DNA of 63,214 nt from an uncultured Vampirovibrio sp. (GCA_910583725.1 CAJTXZ010000018.1:1-63214); one strand, 5' to 3'. Shown: positions 7,439 to 17,153, numbered from the stretch's first letter. The notes: generated by a model from the letters alone, not told the origin. Numbers and translations are program-made.

Positions 7439-8713
7439 ATGAGCAAAAATGTTAAAGCTGTTATTCTTGCTGCCGGGAAGGGCACAAGGATGAAATCTGA
7501 AAAGCCTAAGGTTTTACATGAAATTTTTAACAAACCTTTGGCTGGCTGGGTGATTAGTGCTTGTGAAGAGATAGGTTCGTTTGAAAATATTGTTATTGTT
7601 GGGCATAAGGGTGAAGATGTTGAAGAATTTGTAAAGAAAAATCATCCACAATCTGTTTGCGTATATCAAAAAGAGCAGCTTGGAACAGGGCATGCGGTTA
7701 GTATGGCTAAAAAAGAGCTTGAGGGCTTTGATGGTCTTGTTGTTGTATTAAATGGCGATATACCGCTTATAACATCTAAAAGTCTTAAAAAATTTGTTGA
7801 TTTTCACACTGGGAATAATGCTGATGTTACAGCCATGACGGCTATTCTTGATAATCCTTTTGGCTATGGAAGGATAGTACGTGATGAAAATGATTTTATA
7901 AAGGAAATCGTTGAGCAGAAAGACTGTACAGAAGCCCAAAATCAAATAAAAGAGATGAACGTTGGGATGTATTGTCTAAACTGGCAGAAGGTTAAAGGCT
8001 TTTTTGATGATTTAAAGAATAATAATTCGCAAAATGAGTATTATTTAACTGATATTATTAAATGGGCAAATGAAAATGCCCTAAAAACATATGGATATGT
8101 TCTTGAGGATTCTAATGAGGCTTTTGGTATAAACTCAAGAGTACAGCTTGCCGAGGCATTTAAAATTATGAATGACAGGCACTTGAATGAATTAATGGAA
8201 AACGGGGTTACGATTGTTTCTCCTGAAAATACGCAGATTTCTCCTGAGACTGAAATTGGTGCTGACACTGTTATTTTTCCAAATACTTTTATAAACGGCA
8301 AAAACAAGATTGGCAAAAACTGTAAAATAGGTCCGTTTGCCCATCTTCGCGGAGATTGCACCATAGAAGATTTTGTAAAAATCGGGAATTTTGTTGAGCT
8401 TAAAAAAACTTATGTAAAATCTCACACGAATATTTGCCACTTAAGTTATGTGGGTGATACTAATGTTGGCTCAAACGTTAATATAGGTGCGGGCACAATA
8501 ACTGCAAATTATAATTCAATAACAAAAGAAAAGAAACAGACAATAATTAATGACGGGGCTTCAATTGGTTCTAATACGGTGCTTGTGGCGCCTGTGGAGC
8601 TTGGAAAAAATGCCTTTATAGGCGCAGGTTCGATTATTACAAAGAATGTTGATGCAAATTCACTAGGTTTGACAAGAAGTCCCCAAAAGGAAATAAAAAA
8701 TTACGTTAAATAA
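7439..8713 (+). CDS. glmU: Bifunctional GlcNAc-1-phosphate uridyltransferase / glucosamine-1-phosphate acetyltransferase
   Basis: GlmU acetylates glucosamine-1-phosphate and then couples it to UTP to make UDP-GlcNAc for peptidoglycan and lipid A. The N-terminal pyrophosphorylase domain has ILAAGKGTRMKSEKPKVLHE (residues ~8-27). The C-terminal part is a left-handed beta-helix with hexapeptide repeats and the acetyltransferase site NIGAGTITANYNS followed by the KKQT region. At 424 residues it is slightly shorter than the ~455 of enteric GlmU, through a short C-terminus. Start choice: ATG 7439 fits the family N-terminus; an in-frame TTG at 7421 is possible. The stop is 12 bases ahead of prs, indicating an operon. 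Confidence 0.93.
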   Translation: MSKNVKAVILAAGKGTRMKSEKPKVLHEIFNKPLAGWVISACEEIGSFENIVIVGHKGEDVEEFVKKNHPQSVCVYQKEQLGTGHAVSMAKKELEGFDGLVVVLNGDIPLITSKSLKKFVDFHTGNNADVTAMTAILDNPFGYGRIVRDENDFIKEIVEQKDCTEAQNQIKEMNVGMYCLNWQKVKGFFDDLKNNNSQNEYYLTDIIKWANENALKTYGYVLEDSNEAFGINSRVQLAEAFKIMNDRHLNELMENGVTIVSPENTQISPETEIGADTVIFPNTFINGKNKIGKNCKIGPFAHLRGDCTIEDFVKIGNFVELKKTYVKSHTNICHLSYVGDTNVGSNVNIGAGTITANYNSITKEKKQTIINDGASIGSNTVLVAPVELGKNAFIGAGSIITKNVDANSLGLTRSPQKEIKNYVK

Positions 8714-8725
8714 AAGGAGAATAAG

Positions 8726-9742
8726 ATGAAGTTAGGGCTTGAAACTATGCCAGCAAAAGAGAAAACAGTGTTCCCGACACATGAGATTAAACTTTTTTGC
8801 GGTCGTTCAAATACGGTTTTAGCGAAAGAAATCGCTGAATATTTGGGGACAACAGTAGGCCCTATGATTATAAAGAATTTTTCCGATGGTGAAATTTATG
8901 TTCAAATTCAGGATTCAATCAGGGGTGATGATGTTTTTGTTGTTCAGCCTTTGTGTAATCCTGTGAATGAAAATTTGATGGAATTATTAATTATAATTGA
9001 TGCATTCAAAAGAGCTTCCGCAAAGACTATTACTGCTGTTATACCCTATTACGGCTATGCAAGGCAGGATAGAAAAACATCAGGCAGAGAAGCAATTACG
9101 GCAAAATTAGTTGCTGACCTTTTAACTACAGCCGGTGCAGACAGAGTGCTTGCTATGGATTTACATACAGGGCAAATTCAGGGCTTCTTTAATATTTTGG
9201 TTGACCATATTTATGCAACACCGATTATTGTAAATTATATGAAGAAACTTAATCTGCCAAATAATGAACTTGTGGCAGTTTCACCGGATACGGGCGGTGT
9301 TCAGAGAACAAGGGCTTTTGCAAAGGCTATGAACTGTCCTCTTGCAATAATTGATAAAAGAAGGACCCAACATAATGTTGCTGTGGCTGATCATGTTATT
9401 GGGGATGTTAAAGACAAAATTTGTGTGATGTTTGATGATATGATTGATACTGCAGGAACCATTTGCGAGGCTGCAAAACTATTAAAAAGAGAGGGCGCAA
9501 AGGATGTTTATGTTTGTGCCGTGCATCCTGTATTTTCAGGCCCTGCCCTAAAGAGGCTTGATGAGGCGCCAATTAAAGAAGTTATTGTAACAAATACTAT
9601 TCCTTTGAATACAAATGAATTTATTCCAACAAAGATTACCCAATTATCAGTTGCACCATTGCTTGGCGAGGCTATTTCAAGAATTCATGACGATCAGTCT
9701 GTAAGTTCTTTGTTTGGCTTTGAGAAGGAATACACAAACTAA
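8726..9742 (+). CDS. prs: Ribose-phosphate pyrophosphokinase
   Basis: Prs makes PRPP from ribose-5-phosphate and ATP for nucleotide, His and Trp synthesis. The 338-residue protein contains the PRPP synthetase signature DLHTGQIQGFF, the flexible-loop region YGYARQDRKTSGREAI and the PRPP-binding loop DDMIDTAGT. AAAAGGAGAATAAG gives a strong ribosome site. It has a ~12-residue N-terminal extension before the usual LFCGRSN start of the fold. The glmU-prs order is common in bacteria. The stop codon abuts the ATG of the downstream glycosylase gene. Confidence 0.95.
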   Translation: MKLGLETMPAKEKTVFPTHEIKLFCGRSNTVLAKEIAEYLGTTVGPMIIKNFSDGEIYVQIQDSIRGDDVFVVQPLCNPVNENLMELLIIIDAFKRASAKTITAVIPYYGYARQDRKTSGREAITAKLVADLLTTAGADRVLAMDLHTGQIQGFFNILVDHIYATPIIVNYMKKLNLPNNELVAVSPDTGGVQRTRAFAKAMNCPLAIIDKRRTQHNVAVADHVIGDVKDKICVMFDDMIDTAGTICEAAKLLKREGAKDVYVCAVHPVFSGPALKRLDEAPIKEVIVTNTIPLNTNEFIPTKITQLSVAPLLGEAISRIHDDQSVSSLFGFEKEYTN

Positions 9743-10324
9743 ATGCCTTCTCTTGAAAAATTAAAGGAAAAACTGCAGAATTGCAAGGGCTGTCCTTTGT
9801 GCTCTACAAGGACAAACCTTGTGTTCTCGGATGGCAATCCGAATGCTGATATTATGCTAATCGGAGAAGCGCCCGGGGCGGATGAGGACAGGCTTGGAAT
9901 TCCTTTTGTGGGGCGTGCCGGGAAGCTTTTGGATGAATTTTTTAAAAAGGCCGGCATTGACAGGCAAAAAGATGTTTATATTTGTAACACTTTAAAATGC
10001 AGGCCGCCTAATAACAGGAAGCCTGAACTTAGTGAGAAAAAAGCTTGTGCACCATATTTAAAGCAGCAGATGGAGACGGTAAATCCTAAGATTATAATAT
10101 TGTGCGGTGCGACGGCACTTGAGAGCTTTATAAAAGGGACAACAATCTCAAGAGCGCGCGGCAAGGTTTTTAAAGGCTCAAAAGGAACGGTTTTTGTGCC
10201 CATATTTCATCCTTCTTATCTTTTGAGACATCATTCTTTGGAAGAAAATTCGCCAAGAGATTTAATGCTGAAAGATTTAAGATTTATTAAGAAATTGTCA
10301 CTACAGGATGTGACTGAGGTTTAG
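9743..10324 (+). CDS. Family-4 uracil-DNA glycosylase (4Fe-4S)
   Basis: This DNA-repair enzyme removes uracil from DNA. The 193-residue protein has the family-4 motifs: GEAPGADED (residues ~33-41, motif with the conserved Glu), GRAGKLLDEF, and IFHPSYLLR (motif 2 His). Four cysteines positioned as CKGC near the N-terminus and CNTLKC in the middle fit the [4Fe-4S] ligands of this family. The ATG directly follows the prs stop codon with no separate ribosome site, so translation is probably coupled. The gene ends the glmU-prs-udg operon. Confidence 0.92.
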   Translation: MPSLEKLKEKLQNCKGCPLCSTRTNLVFSDGNPNADIMLIGEAPGADEDRLGIPFVGRAGKLLDEFFKKAGIDRQKDVYICNTLKCRPPNNRKPELSEKKACAPYLKQQMETVNPKIIILCGATALESFIKGTTISRARGKVFKGSKGTVFVPIFHPSYLLRHHSLEENSPRDLMLKDLRFIKKLSLQDVTEV

Positions 10325-10665
10325 AAAATATAATTTGGCGGATGCGAGTGGTTTTTTTAACCTGCCTATTAAATGTTTTTCTCTTATATGTATTAAAAAC
10401 GGTGTTTTATGGTTTCAGGCTGCAAGAAAAGCGTATTGAAATGCTAATTTTTACGTATAATGTGCTTCAATGTAAGAAAAAGGTTAAATTAACCCTTTTG
10501 TAAAATTTTATGTAATTGCTTATGATTTTGGCCTGACTTTTTATAAATCTTATCTAAAATTGTAAACAAAATTAAACAAAACTAAATAAAGGTGGAAATC
10601 AGGCATGGTTTTGTATTAGAATATTGTTAAAATTAGGGGATTTATAGAATTTAGGTTTTAAACGT
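10325..10665. other. Intergenic region before the coiled-coil gene
   Basis: No gene is seen in these 341 bases. AAAAAGGTTAA-ATTAACCCTTTT (10477-10499) is an imperfect hairpin followed by TGTAAAATTTT that may terminate the upstream operon. The remainder is AT-rich and must carry the promoter of the coiled-coil gene. I cannot pick a convincing -35/-10 pair. Confidence 0.4.
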
Positions 10666-13600
10666 ATGGCGGATAATTTAGAGATTAGAGTAGAGCAGCT
10701 TACAGATGCAATCAGAGGTTTATATAATAAGCCTTCATTGACGCCTGCTGAAATTAACAATGCATTTAATACAATGCTTCAAAGGTTTGAGAATCAGACC
10801 AATTTAAGCACTGAAAAAATGCTTCAAATCATAGTTAATGAGATTAAAAGAACGGCTGAAGAGAGGCAGGGCAATCTTCAAGAAATGCTCTATAACTTTG
10901 AAGGTGCTGTAAAAAATGCCGCCGCGCAGATTACAAATCCTAAATTTGAGATGCAGATGTCCAAATTAGACACTGACTTAAATTCTTTGTATACAAAAGT
11001 TAATAATCAGGAACTACAGTTTCAAAAATTCACCCAAACGCTTGACGCCCTAAGGACATCAGGCACAGCTGCTGAAATGGCAAAATTAAGCAATGATTTT
11101 GCCGCATTTTCAAGAGGTTTTGACAATATTACAAATACGCTGAATAAAAATTTTGCTGAATTTTTAGAGCAAGTTCAGTCTTTCAGCCAAAAGGAAGAAC
11201 TTAACCAGATAAAATATAATCTTGAAGAAATTATAAAGAATTCCGCTAATATTACATCTGCAGGTGAAAAGATTGATACACTTGCAAACAGGGTGCATAA
11301 TTTATCTTCAAAAGAAGACACAAACTACATTAATGAAAAAATTACGATTCTCACATCCTTCTTAAGCGACCTTAAGGCTTATATGGAAAAGAACGATATG
11401 GACAATAAGGAGCAGTTCCGCGCAACTATTGCAAATATCGAACAAAAGCTGGATAATCTTAATTTTGGCACAATTGATGAAATCAAGGGCGATATTAAGA
11501 ATCTTTTTAATGAAGTCAGAAATACGGCCACTTATTCAAAGGATGAAATAATCGCAAAATTTGCTGATATTGTTGATATAATTAACAAAAGCTACACAGA
11601 GATTGGCGAAAAGTTAACTCTTGAACAGGGAAATGTTAATAACAATCTTGCGCAATTAACAGGAGAGGTTGAAAAGGTCTGCACCACTGTTACAGATGGC
11701 ATAACCGGCCGCAGTGAAGAAATAAAGATACAACTGCAAGGGCTGAATGATGATTTTCAAAATTTTAAGAATGCGCTTGTTGAACTATCTTCAAATATTA
11801 ACATTGACGAGGCGGCAAAAAGCATTATACAAAGCAACTCTGAAACTCTTGAATTAAGCCATGACTTTATTCAAAGCCAGATTGGAAAGATTGAAGAAGC
11901 TATACAAAGACAGGAAGAGTCTGATAAGCAGCATTTGGTAAATGCTATTGAGCTTTTAAAGACAGAGTTCGGGCAAATGTCAGCCAAAATGTCTGAAGAG
12001 ATGTCCAGACAGAATTCGTATGTATCAGAGAGAATGGATTCTCTTGAAGCAGGCATTCAGCAAAATCGAAATGATAGTCCGGAAAAGCTTTTTGAAGAGC
12101 CTTTGAATAGGATTTCAAAGTGCGTTGAGTCATTAGAATCATCTGACACTTTACGTCAGTTTGCTGAAATGTTAACAGACGTTACAAATGATATAAATTT
12201 ATCTATTACAAATCTTAAGGATAACTTTGAAAAAGCTCAGGATGGCAGCAGTATTGCTGTCTTGCAGCAGTTAAATGAAGCTGTACCAAGGATTTCAGAC
12301 AAGCTTGAAATATTTAGAAATCATGTTGTGAGTGAAAACTCTGCTAATATTACAGAATTAAAGCAGCATTTTGCACAGGTTGTAGATACTATAACTTCAA
12401 GGGTTGAAGGGATAGCGGGCTCTATTAAGGATGATTTTCAGTCATTTAACTCTGGCGGGCTTGACACTGTTAAAGTTGATTTGCAAAATATGTCAAATCA
12501 TATAATGGAAACGATTGAAAACATTAATTTTAATATTACGCGTGAATTTAATGACCATAAAACAAATATTGACGAAGTTTTATCAAAGATAACTGATTAT
12601 GAAGATAAATTTAGGGATAAATTAAATTCTATAGAGTCTACGTTTGAAACCTTGAGCCAGGAAGGCACAGACAGGATTAACGATGCGATAAGCCTCAGTC
12701 AATTACAGGTTCATGAGACATTAAATACCATTAAAAGCGATATTCTTGCAGGCATTTTGGGTATCAACAAAAACAGCAAGACTAATTTTGAGATGCTTGA
12801 TGATAAGCTTGAAAAGATAATCAAGAAATCTGTTGTTGAAGCAAGTCAGGAAAAAGAAAAAAGTTCTGTAACCTCACTGCAAGAGGCAAGCCAGCAAGAG
12901 CTTTTAGCTGAGATTGAAAATAAGGTTGAAAGGTGCAACCTTCAACAAATTCATAACGGCAAGGAATTATTGAGTGAAATTCAGAATTTGAATTCGGAAT
13001 TGTCCTTTAAGATTGAAAGCCTTCATCCAAGCAACAATGAGATTACCCCGAGTCTTATCAGAGGCATTGATGATAAGGTTCAATCTATTCTTGAAGCTAA
13101 TGTTGATAAGGAAGAATATGTAAAACTTATTAAATCTCATATGGATTTAAGGATGAAAGAAGTCATCCAAAAAATTGCCAAGATTGTGAGTGTTTTCAGG
13201 CCTGATACCGAAAAGGAAGAGGATGCACAAAAGGTTGCCGCCAGTGTTAAGCTTGATGGGTTGTTGTCGCAGCTTGAATATTTGAAGGACAATACTTTTG
13301 CTGAGATAAAGGAAGGGTTTGACAGGCTTGACAAGAAGGAAGAAATTCTATCGGATATTTATAAAAATGTCGGTGAAGCGCTTTCAAACACTGTTTATAT
13401 AAAAAATAATGCAACAAATGAATTTAAGGGTGTTCTTGAAGAAAAACTTGAAAACATTAAAAATGTTGAATTTTTGATTGAAGATTTAAAGAATGCGATA
13501 CAAAATAATCAGACAAATACGCTAGAGAGGATAAATTCGCTTAATGAGGATGTAAATTCTACCCGCTCAAACGTAAATGAAAAAGTGGATGCATTCCAAA

Positions 13601-15258
13601 ATGTTTTGAGTGAGAAAACCGAGAATCTGCAGACTATTTTGAATGATAAAACCGGTGCTATGCGCGATATTTTGAATGAAAGGACGGAAAATCTTCAAAA
13701 TATTCTGGATGAGAGGTCTGAACATCTTCAAAATAAGATTAATGAAAAGGTTGATAACATTCAAAGCAGTGTAGCTGAAAACATTGGCGACATAAGAAGC
13801 GCTATTAATGATAAGGCTATTGTTATTCAAAATATTGTGAATGAAAGAACAAATACAATTCAGGATATTTTGAATGAAAGAACGGAAAATATTCAAAATG
13901 CGTTTGACGATAAATCAGCCAGCCTGCATTCTGATATAAGTGAAAAAGCTGATGATATCAAGAATGTGCTTACTGAAAAATCAAGCGTTATGCAAAATGT
14001 TATAAGCGAGAGGATTGAGAACATCCAAAGCTCGTTAAATGACAAAATGTCAGGTATTCAAGGCGAATTGAATGACAGGGTAAATAATATTCAAAATTCT
14101 GTCTTTGAAAAAGCAGATGAAGTTCGAAATATTGTTTGCGAGAAAACTGACAATATTCAGGGAGCTGTTAATGATAAAGTGCAGGGCTTGCATAATGCAC
14201 TTTCTGAGAAGTTTGATTATGCTCATCAAAGGATGGATGAAATCAGCGGAAATATCCTAGACAGGCTAAACGAAGTTCCTGAAAAGGCTGCACTCAGGGT
14301 GATGGATGACATCGCAAACAGGATTGAGGAGGAAGGATATCAGGTTTCACAGAGAACGATTGGCGATATATCATCAAAGATTGATATGAAGATGGACCGC
14401 ATAAAGGAAGTAATCTGCGATGATATAAAGAGCGCTATTTGTCTTAAGATTGATACAAATACTATAGACAGCTCAGATAGAATTATTAAAACCGTGAGTG
14501 ATTCGTCTGAGGAAATTTCACAAAGGATTGAAACTTTGGTAAATGAGGCCTCAGAGAGGATTGCAAGCACTGTAATTGACAATGTTAAACGCGGGCTTGG
14601 CAATATAGAATCTCAGATTGGAACAATTCAGAAAAGAGGCGCTTCTTCAATTTCATCATCTCCGTTAGCAGGGGGCTATTCAAGTAAAATCTCTGATGAA
14701 ATAATGGATAAGCTTAATGATATTTCAAATCAGGTGGGCAAAAAATCAGAGGGCTCATATTCTATGTCTGATTTAGAGGCTGACCTTGCAAAGTTAAGAT
14801 TCAGCCTTGAAAAATCAAATAAGAATATAGGTGCTGATTTTCAAAATATTGGCGGCTGGCTTAAAAATACTAATTCAAGACTGGACGGGCTTGCAAGGTT
14901 AATTGATACGTTGTCTAAGAAGGTTGAAAATACTGAAAAATCCGGTATTGAAGAGATAAAGGCAAAGCTTGTACAAAATGAAAGAAATATGGGCGCGCCG
15001 CAAAAGGTTGAAGAAATCCTTGCAAATGTGCAGAAAAAGTATAAGATTCAGGAAATGCGCCTTGAAGAATTGGATGAAAAGATTACACAAATTCTTCAAA
15101 AACAATCAGAGGGCTTTGATATAAAATCCTTCATTGACTTGTTTTATGACAACACAACCCAGACAAAGAGCCTGACTTCAAGGGTTGATGCCATTGAAAA
15201 TAAATTAAACAGCATTTCTAAAAATATTGAAAAAATCATATCATATATTGATGAATAA
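10666..15258 (+). CDS. Giant cytoplasmic coiled-coil protein with hendecad repeats
   Basis: The 1530-residue protein has no signal peptide or membrane segment and almost no Pro/Gly-rich linkers. It is nearly all predicted helix rich in Glu, Lys, Asn, Ile and Leu. Residues 958-1188 are 21 back-to-back 11-residue units with consensus ILNERTENIQN, a right-handed-type hendecad coiled coil. Flanking regions are irregular, with heptad-like segments. A short basic/serine break (RGASSISSSPLAGGYSSK, ~residues 1325-1342) separates the C-terminal coiled-coil region. Hendecads occur in some bacterial cytoskeletal or scaffold proteins and surface fibres. No enzyme motif is visible. Here a long rod or filament inside the cell is most plausible. 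The gene stands alone between its own intergenic region and a bidirectional terminator. I do not recognise a named family. Confidence 0.8.
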   Translation: MADNLEIRVEQLTDAIRGLYNKPSLTPAEINNAFNTMLQRFENQTNLSTEKMLQIIVNEIKRTAEERQGNLQEMLYNFEGAVKNAAAQITNPKFEMQMSKLDTDLNSLYTKVNNQELQFQKFTQTLDALRTSGTAAEMAKLSNDFAAFSRGFDNITNTLNKNFAEFLEQVQSFSQKEELNQIKYNLEEIIKNSANITSAGEKIDTLANRVHNLSSKEDTNYINEKITILTSFLSDLKAYMEKNDMDNKEQFRATIANIEQKLDNLNFGTIDEIKGDIKNLFNEVRNTATYSKDEIIAKFADIVDIINKSYTEIGEKLTLEQGNVNNNLAQLTGEVEKVCTTVTDGITGRSEEIKIQLQGLNDDFQNFKNALVELSSNINIDEAAKSIIQSNSETLELSHDFIQSQIGKIEEAIQRQEESDKQHLVNAIELLKTEFGQMSAKMSEEMSRQNSYVSERMDSLEAGIQQNRNDSPEKLFEEPLNRISKCVESLESSDTLRQFAEMLTDVTNDINLSITNLKDNFEKAQDGSSIAVLQQLNEAVPRISDKLEIFRNHVVSENSANITELKQHFAQVVDTITSRVEGIAGSIKDDFQSFNSGGLDTVKVDLQNMSNHIMETIENINFNITREFNDHKTNIDEVLSKITDYEDKFRDKLNSIESTFETLSQEGTDRINDAISLSQLQVHETLNTIKSDILAGILGINKNSKTNFEMLDDKLEKIIKKSVVEASQEKEKSSVTSLQEASQQELLAEIENKVERCNLQQIHNGKELLSEIQNLNSELSFKIESLHPSNNEITPSLIRGIDDKVQSILEANVDKEEYVKLIKSHMDLRMKEVIQKIAKIVSVFRPDTEKEEDAQKVAASVKLDGLLSQLEYLKDNTFAEIKEGFDRLDKKEEILSDIYKNVGEALSNTVYIKNNATNEFKGVLEEKLENIKNVEFLIEDLKNAIQNNQTNTLERINSLNEDVNSTRSNVNEKVDAFQNVLSEKTENLQTILNDKTGAMRDILNERTENLQNILDERSEHLQNKINEKVDNIQSSVAENIGDIRSAINDKAIVIQNIVNERTNTIQDILNERTENIQNAFDDKSASLHSDISEKADDIKNVLTEKSSVMQNVISERIENIQSSLNDKMSGIQGELNDRVNNIQNSVFEKADEVRNIVCEKTDNIQGAVNDKVQGLHNALSEKFDYAHQRMDEISGNILDRLNEVPEKAALRVMDDIANRIEEEGYQVSQRTIGDISSKIDMKMDRIKEVICDDIKSAICLKIDTNTIDSSDRIIKTVSDSSEEISQRIETLVNEASERIASTVIDNVKRGLGNIESQIGTIQKRGASSISSSPLAGGYSSKISDEIMDKLNDISNQVGKKSEGSYSMSDLEADLAKLRFSLEKSNKNIGADFQNIGGWLKNTNSRLDGLARLIDTLSKKVENTEKSGIEEIKAKLVQNERNMGAPQKVEEILANVQKKYKIQEMRLEELDEKITQILQKQSEGFDIKSFIDLFYDNTTQTKSLTSRVDAIENKLNSISKNIEKIISYIDE
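13537..14229 (+). repeat. 21 tandem 33-bp units encoding 11-residue repeats
   Basis: The units read in register without insertion from SLNEDVNSTRS to ALSEKFDYAHQ. Position 1-2 is hydrophobic (I/V/A + L/V/I), position 4-5 is acidic-basic (E/D then K/R), position 9-10 is hydrophobic then Q. At DNA level the units have diverged, so this is an old, selected protein repeat rather than a recent minisatellite expansion. Confidence 0.85.
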
Positions 15259-15290
15259 TTAGAAATACTGCGTTATGTATTAAAATCATT

Positions 15291-15326
15291 AAAGAAGCTT
15301 GGTTTTGTCTGAAACTAGGCTTCTTT
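15291..15326. terminator. Bidirectional terminator between convergent genes, overlapping a gene end
   Basis: AAAGAAGCTTGGTTT and AAACTAGGCTTCTTT pair along 15 positions with two G-U wobbles around a 6-base loop. ATTTT follows on the plus strand. The minus-strand gene's stop codon (15315-15317) lies inside the right arm, so the stem includes the last codons of that gene. Confidence 0.65.
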
Positions 15327-15509
15327 ATTTTGTTTATTCATAAATATATTTTTTAATTTATCTGCTTTTTTGTGCAGTGATTTTACAAGCGGCAAAATAT
15401 CCGCTGTTTTTCCATCGTCTTTTCTGTTGTTGCAAAGTTCTACTAATGATAATGTGATATTGTAGATATCATTTGAAAGATTTTTTAATTTTTCAAAATC
15501 GCTACTCAT
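15315..15509 (-). CDS. Small hypothetical helical protein
   Basis: The protein has 64 residues from ATG 15509, chosen because AAAGGAGC lies ~7 bases ahead; the longer in-frame reading to 15572 lacks this. It is charged and helical (FEKLKNLSNDIYNITLSLVE and PLVKSLHKKADKLKNIF), without membrane segments. I recognise no family. It is convergent with the giant coiled-coil gene and shares its terminator. Function unknown. Confidence 0.6.
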   Translation of the reverse strand: MSSDFEKLKNLSNDIYNITLSLVELCNNRKDDGKTADILPLVKSLHKKADKLKNIFMNKQNKEA

Positions 15510-15813
15510 TGCAGCTCCTTTACTTGTATTAGAGAGTATACGTATTTTATTTGTATCCAGTGATATTGTCAAGCCTTCACTGACGGTATCGCTTATAAGA
15601 ACAGGCTTAATGCAGGGAGGAATGCTCCCTAATGTTAACCTGCAGATAAAATGTTATAACATTCGTATATTTAGGCGCCGGTTTTAAAACAGGTTGGCAT
15701 TCAAGGCTGCTAAAATCTTTTTTGTTATTTTTTTGTTTTGGGGACTTGAGCAATTTGATTTGCAAGAATAATATATAAAAGACGTATGGCTATATAAATG
15801 TAAAGGCTTAGGC
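15510..15813. other. Intergenic region between the small helical gene and gpsA
   Basis: No gene is apparent. At 15611-15644 two mutually exclusive hairpins can form: AGGGAG/CTCCCT (15614-15630), and TGCAGG with CCTGCA (15611-15616 and 15639-15644). The region should contain the promoter of the small minus-strand gene and the 3' end of the gpsA transcript. I see nothing else. Confidence 0.35.
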
Positions 15814-16821
15814 CTATTTTTTGATAAATTCTTCTTCGCCTTTAAGTTCGCGGTTCATAAGGCTTAAAAATATTTCTTTTGAATTTTCTTTTGAATAAAC
15901 TGCTCTGTAAATTGCGTTTGAAATCGGAGCTTCAATATTTAATTTTTCAGCAAGTTCGCAAACTGCCTTAGAGGTTTTTACACCTTCTGCGACTGAGCCC
16001 AAGCTAGATAAAATATCATCAATTTTTTTACCCTGTGCAAGCATTCTTCCTACAGTGTTGTTTCTGCTTAAATGGCTTGAGCAGGTGGCAATTAAATCTC
16101 CCATGCCAGATAAGCCCCACATTGTAGACGGGTTTGCGCCTAATTCAATTGCAACTCTTGCAATTTCCGCCATTCCGCGTGCTAAAAGCGCGCCCTTGGA
16201 GTTGTCTCCGAAATTCATTTCATCCAAAAAGCCTGCTGCTATTGCAATTACATTTTTTAGGCTTCCGCCAAGCTCTACGCCCACCATATCGGTATTTGTA
16301 TAAAGCCTGAATTTATTTTTAACAGTGAGGGCTTTTTGCACCTGTTTTGCTGTTTCAATGTCAGATGAAGCGACACTAGCGGCTGTAGGGTATCCCAATA
16401 ATACTTCTTTTGCAAGGGTGGGGCCTGATAAAACTGCAAATTTTTGGTTTGGAAGTTCATCTTTAATTACTTCACTCATTCTTTTAAGGGATGGCAGCTC
16501 AAGGCCTTTTGATGTGTTCACAAGAATTTGATTATCCTTAATTCCTGCTTCTTTCAGTTGCTTGCACACGCTTCTTATTGCAGATGTTGAAACAACAAGG
16601 AGGATTATATCAGCGTCTTTTATGGCTTCTTTCAAGTCGCTTGTTATTTTGACTTTTTTATCAAGCTGAACTTCAAAGGGCGTTGTGGTTTTACCTTCTT
16701 TTAGAAGGGTTTCATTTAAATCTTCTTTTCTTGACCAACCATAAACAACATCAAAATTATCTGTTAATAATTTTGTTAAAACTATTCCCCAACAACCAAG
16801 ACCAATAACGGCAATTTTCAA
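15814..16821 (-). CDS. gpsA: NAD(P)-dependent glycerol-3-phosphate dehydrogenase
   Basis: GpsA reduces dihydroxyacetone phosphate to sn-glycerol-3-phosphate, the backbone of membrane phospholipids. The protein has the N-terminal dinucleotide loop VIGLGCWGIVL, where Cys replaces the more usual Ala of GxGAWG; GPTLAKEVLLG; the catalytic-lysine block GGSLKNVIAIAAG; and MGDLIATCSSHLSRN, all typical. The start is probably a TTG at 16821, giving 335 residues, because GAGG lies 11 bases upstream; another TTG at 16836 is in frame but has no ribosome site. A small gene precedes it on the same strand by 44 bases, probably in one transcript. Confidence 0.93.
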   Translation of the reverse strand: MKIAVIGLGCWGIVLTKLLTDNFDVVYGWSRKEDLNETLLKEGKTTTPFEVQLDKKVKITSDLKEAIKDADIILLVVSTSAIRSVCKQLKEAGIKDNQILVNTSKGLELPSLKRMSEVIKDELPNQKFAVLSGPTLAKEVLLGYPTAASVASSDIETAKQVQKALTVKNKFRLYTNTDMVGVELGGSLKNVIAIAAGFLDEMNFGDNSKGALLARGMAEIARVAIELGANPSTMWGLSGMGDLIATCSSHLSRNNTVGRMLAQGKKIDDILSSLGSVAEGVKTSKAVCELAEKLNIEAPISNAIYRAVYSKENSKEIFLSLMNRELKGEEEFIKK

Positions 16822-16865
16822 TTTTTGTTTCCTCAAAATCTTTTTTTAGAACGGGTTTAAAAAAT

Positions 16866-17069
16866 TTAAATCAGGCCCATTTCGTGTAATTCTTTTTCAA
16901 TGCGTGCGTCTCTTGTGCTGGCTGCAGCTAAACGGACAAAGACATCATTATTGTCTAAATTTTTATTTGATATAGCCGGATTGTTGTTTATAAAATTTTG
17001 TCTGAAAGTACTACTATTATTACCCTTGCATTGATTATTGCGAATCATATGAACAGCTGATACTTTCAT
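16866..17069 (-). CDS. Small hypothetical protein upstream of gpsA
   Basis: This 67-residue protein has an Asn-rich middle and a charged helical C-terminus (RLAAASTRDARIEKELHEMG). A strong ribosome site, AAAGGAGCATAA, precedes the ATG, which supports real translation. There is no membrane segment. I do not recognise a family. It may be co-transcribed with gpsA, but nothing in the sequence indicates a related role. Confidence 0.55.
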   Translation of the reverse strand: MKVSAVHMIRNNQCKGNNSSTFRQNFINNNPAISNKNLDNNDVFVRLAAASTRDARIEKELHEMGLI

Positions 17070-17153
17070 TTATGCTCCTTTATAAACAAACGGTGCCAAC
17101 AGCACACTGCCTATTAATAATACAACAATTAGCCAAAATATGCAATAATTCAT

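Noticed and set aside
13567..13896. Minus-strand frame within the hendecad region
   Set aside because: A shadow of the repeated codons of the coiled-coil gene; no ribosome site.
13537..14229. CRISPR-like or minisatellite array
   Set aside because: The 33-bp units are divergent at DNA level, continuous in frame and without spacers; they are protein repeats.
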